A stretch of DNA of 42,258 nt from Chryseobacterium taiwanense. GTDB lineage: Bacteria; Bacteroidota; Bacteroidia; Flavobacteriales; Weeksellaceae. The DNA is taken from NCBI RefSeq assembly GCF_000813825.1, contig NZ_JWTA01000023.1, forward strand, positions 1 through 42,258, read 5' to 3'. Both the position numbers and the translations under genes were made by a program. The notes under the pieces were generated by a model. It worked only from the letters and a program-made list of their open reading frames with translations. It was not told where the DNA came from and made no database searches. This document shows, in pieces, positions 40,166-42,258 of this stretch. The first letter of the stretch is position 1. Each line of letters starts with the position of its first letter.

Positions 40166-42151
40166 ATGACTTTCCAGGAACAGATACAACAAGGCATTCC
40201 AAGCCAGTTACCACCATCCAGACCTTACGAAACCAATATCAATCATGCTCCGAAGCGTAAAGAAATTTTAGGGGACGAAGAGAAAAAATTAGCTTTAAAG
40301 AACGCTTTACGTTATTTTGAACCTCAGTTTCATGCGGAATTGCTGCCTGAATTTAAAGAAGAGTTAGAAAAATACGGAAGAATCTATATGTATCGTTTCC
40401 GTCCGGAATATGAGATGAAGGCGAGACCGATTTTTGAATATCCGGGAAAATCTGAGCAGGCAAAAGCGATCATGCTGATGATTCAGAACAATCTGGATTA
40501 TGCAGTGGCACAGCATCCCCATGAACTCATTACCTATGGTGGAAACGGAGCGGTGTTCTCCAACTGGGCACAATATCTTTTGACAATGAAATATTTGTCT
40601 CAAATGACGGACGAGCAGACTTTGGTGATGTATTCAGGGCATCCGATGGGATTGTTTCCTTCACATAAAGATGCGCCGAGAGTAGTCGTTACCAACGGAA
40701 TGATGATCCCAAACTATTCTAAGCCGGATGACTGGGAGAAATTCAATGCGCTTGGTGTGACACAATACGGACAAATGACAGCAGGAAGTTATATGTATAT
40801 TGGTCCGCAGGGAATTGTTCACGGGACAACGATTACTGTTTTAAATGCTTTCAGAAAAATACATAAAGAACCTCAAGGCGGACTTTTTGTGACTTCAGGA
40901 TTGGGAGGAATGAGTGGAGCTCAGCCGAAGGCAGGAAATATCGCAGGATGTGTTACCGTTTGTGCTGAAGTCAATCCAAAAATCACAAAAATTCGTCACG
41001 AGCAGAAATGGGTGAACGAAATCCATGAAAACCTTGATGAACTGGTAGCAAGAGTAAAAAATGCTCAGGAAAACAAAGAAACCGTTTCTTTGGCTTACCT
41101 TGGAAATATTGTTGAGGTTTGGGAAAAATTCGATAAGGAAAATCTGAGAATCGATATCGGTTCAGATCAGACTTCGCTTCACAATCCGTGGGCGGGAGGA
41201 TATTATCCTGTCGGGCAAAGTTTTGAAGAATCCAATAAAATGATGGCGGAAGATCCTGAATTGTTCAAGGAAAAAGTTCAGGAAACATTAAGAAGACATG
41301 CGGCAGCCATCAATAAACATACAGAAAAAGGAACCTATTTCTTCGATTACGGAAATGCTTTCCTGTTGGAAGCTTCAAGGGCCGGAGCCGATGTAATGGC
41401 AGAAAACCCTACGTTGGGAAGAGAATTTAAATTCCCTTCTTATGTCCAGGATATTATGGGGCCTATGTGTTTCGATTACGGTTTCGGACCGTTCCGTTGG
41501 GTATGTACGAGCGGAAAACCGGAAGATTTACATAAAACTGATGATATTGCCTGTGCAGTGCTGGAAGAAATTCAGCAGAACTCTCCTGAAGAGATCCAAC
41601 AGCAGATGAAAGATAATATTCAGTGGATCAAAGGAGCGCAGGAAAACAAGCTTGTGGTAGGTTCACAGGCAAGAATTTTGTATGCCGATGCAGAAGGAAG
41701 AATGAAGATTGCAGAAGCTTTCAATAAAGCCATTAAAAACGGGGAGATCGGACCGGTAGTATTGGGAAGGGATCATCACGATGTTTCAGGAACAGATTCT
41801 CCATACAGAGAAACTTCCAACATCTACGACGGTTCAAGATTTACCGCAGACATGGCAATTCACAATGTGATTGGTGATAGTTTCCGTGGGGCAACCTGGG
41901 TTTCTATTCACAATGGAGGCGGTGTTGGTTGGGGAGAAGTAATCAACGGTGGTTTCGGGATGTTACTGGATGGAAGCGATGATGCCGACAGAAGATTAAA
42001 ATCGATGCTGTTCTGGGATGTGAACAACGGAATCTCAAGACGTAGCTGGGCAAGAAATGAAGGTGCTATTTTCGCAATTAAAAGAGCAATGGAAATAGAA
42101 CCTAATTTGAAAGTAACGTTGCCAAATTTTGTGGATGAGAGTTTGTTTTAA
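40166..42151 (+). CDS. hutU: Urocanate hydratase HutU
   Basis: Second step of histidine degradation: urocanate to 4-imidazolone-5-propionate, with a tightly bound NAD+ acting as electrophile. The 661-residue product is the longer type found in Bacteroidetes. Conserved segments are ITYGGNGAVFSNWAQYLLTM, MYSGHPMGLFPSH, TAGSYMYIGPQGIVHGT, FVTSGLGGMSGAQPKA and the active-site region MGPMCFDYGFGPFRWVC with Cys435. The start at 40166 (MTFQEQIQQGIPSQLP) is chosen over an ATG 22 codons earlier whose extra residues are unlike the family and would overlap the promoter. hutH, hutI and hutG are not in the window. Confidence 0.95.
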   Translation: MTFQEQIQQGIPSQLPPSRPYETNINHAPKRKEILGDEEKKLALKNALRYFEPQFHAELLPEFKEELEKYGRIYMYRFRPEYEMKARPIFEYPGKSEQAKAIMLMIQNNLDYAVAQHPHELITYGGNGAVFSNWAQYLLTMKYLSQMTDEQTLVMYSGHPMGLFPSHKDAPRVVVTNGMMIPNYSKPDDWEKFNALGVTQYGQMTAGSYMYIGPQGIVHGTTITVLNAFRKIHKEPQGGLFVTSGLGGMSGAQPKAGNIAGCVTVCAEVNPKITKIRHEQKWVNEIHENLDELVARVKNAQENKETVSLAYLGNIVEVWEKFDKENLRIDIGSDQTSLHNPWAGGYYPVGQSFEESNKMMAEDPELFKEKVQETLRRHAAAINKHTEKGTYFFDYGNAFLLEASRAGADVMAENPTLGREFKFPSYVQDIMGPMCFDYGFGPFRWVCTSGKPEDLHKTDDIACAVLEEIQQNSPEEIQQQMKDNIQWIKGAQENKLVVGSQARILYADAEGRMKIAEAFNKAIKNGEIGPVVLGRDHHDVSGTDSPYRETSNIYDGSRFTADMAIHNVIGDSFRGATWVSIHNGGGVGWGEVINGGFGMLLDGSDDADRRLKSMLFWDVNNGISRRSWARNEGAIFAIKRAMEIEPNLKVTLPNFVDESLF

Positions 42152-42169
42152 AACTTTTTAGATATTGAA

Positions 42170-42195
42170 AAACCTGCTGTGAGGCAGGTTTTTTT
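42170..42195 (+). terminator. hutU terminator
   Basis: AAACCTGC (42170-42177) pairs with GCAGGTTT (42184-42191), followed by Ts. Confidence 0.85.
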
Positions 42196-42201
42196 AATAT
42201 T

Positions 42202-42258
42202 ATGGATTACGATTTTGCCAGTTTTACTTTTGTTAGTAATCATGTAAAAGAATTAGGT
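42202..42258 (+). CDS. Possible start of a gene running off the right edge
   Basis: An ATG seven bases after the hutU terminator opens a frame that stays open for all 19 codons to the window end, beginning MDYDFASFTFVSNHVKELG. No promoter fits between the terminator and this ATG, which counts against it unless transcription reads through. Too short to identify. Confidence 0.35.
   Translation, partial: MDYDFASFTFVSNHVKELG

Noticed and set aside
1..42258. CRISPR array, tRNA, rRNA, prophage or complete IS element
   Set aside because: No regular direct-repeat/spacer pattern, no tRNA TPsiC-like GGTTCGAATCC segment between genes, no transposase or phage structural genes were seen. This was judged by eye, so a short ncRNA could be missed.

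Overview
The window is AT-rich bacterial chromosome, most likely from a Chryseobacterium-like member of the Flavobacteriia (Weeksellaceae). Three things support this. Secreted proteins carry type IX secretion C-terminal signals, one type A (9859-10830) and one type B / gliding-motility type (35236-39435). Many genes are preceded by the Bacteroidetes promoter element TAnnTTTG, a few with a TTG 16-21 nt further up. There is a chromosomal subclass A2 class A beta-lactamase of the CIA/CGA kind. I saw no rRNA, tRNA, CRISPR array, prophage or complete insertion sequence. Most of the window is core chromosome with small accessory pieces between genes.

Layout. 1-3570: a probably truncated DUF3592-like gene, a secreted cysteine-motif protein, and an iron-dependent alcohol dehydrogenase beneath an AraC-type regulator. 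3241-3452 is a nested inverted-repeat element. 3572-8840: purB and purL (purine synthesis). 8951-12941: a DUF3667 membrane protein, a LamG protein exported by type IX secretion, an orphan barstar-like protein, an SGNH hydrolase overlapping a gamma-glutamylcyclotransferase-like gene, and dgkA. 13139-14269: dnaN. 14464-21246: a six-gene cluster for a MacAB-TolC-like tripartite efflux pump plus its own LytS/LytR-type two-component system. 21407-24507: pheT and a META-domain lipoprotein. 24581-32015 lies on the minus strand: a small acidic protein, a GT-C-like membrane protein, an apparent operon of beta-lactamase, secreted protein and 3-hydroxyacyl-CoA dehydrogenase, a DUF5362 protein, a secreted GH5 glycosidase and a Gfo/Idh/MocA oxidoreductase. 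32141-35039: pcm, a DUF1801 protein, two small lineage-type proteins and a D-2-hydroxyacid dehydrogenase. 35236-39435: a 1399-residue modular cell-surface protein. 39533-40070: a DUF559 nuclease gene bracketed by direct repeats that contain palindromes. 40166-42151: hutU. A possible gene start runs off the right edge.

The best candidates for something under-described are: the DUF559 unit, whose promoter is embedded in the preceding terminator and whose leader carries one of the two flanking repeats; the regular array of about nine 93-residue modules in the 1399-residue surface protein; the nested palindromic element upstream of purB; the 14-bp stem with a purine-rich loop inside the efflux operon; and the terminator-like hairpin between the beta-lactamase promoter and its start codon. 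All functional readings of these are inference from sequence alone.
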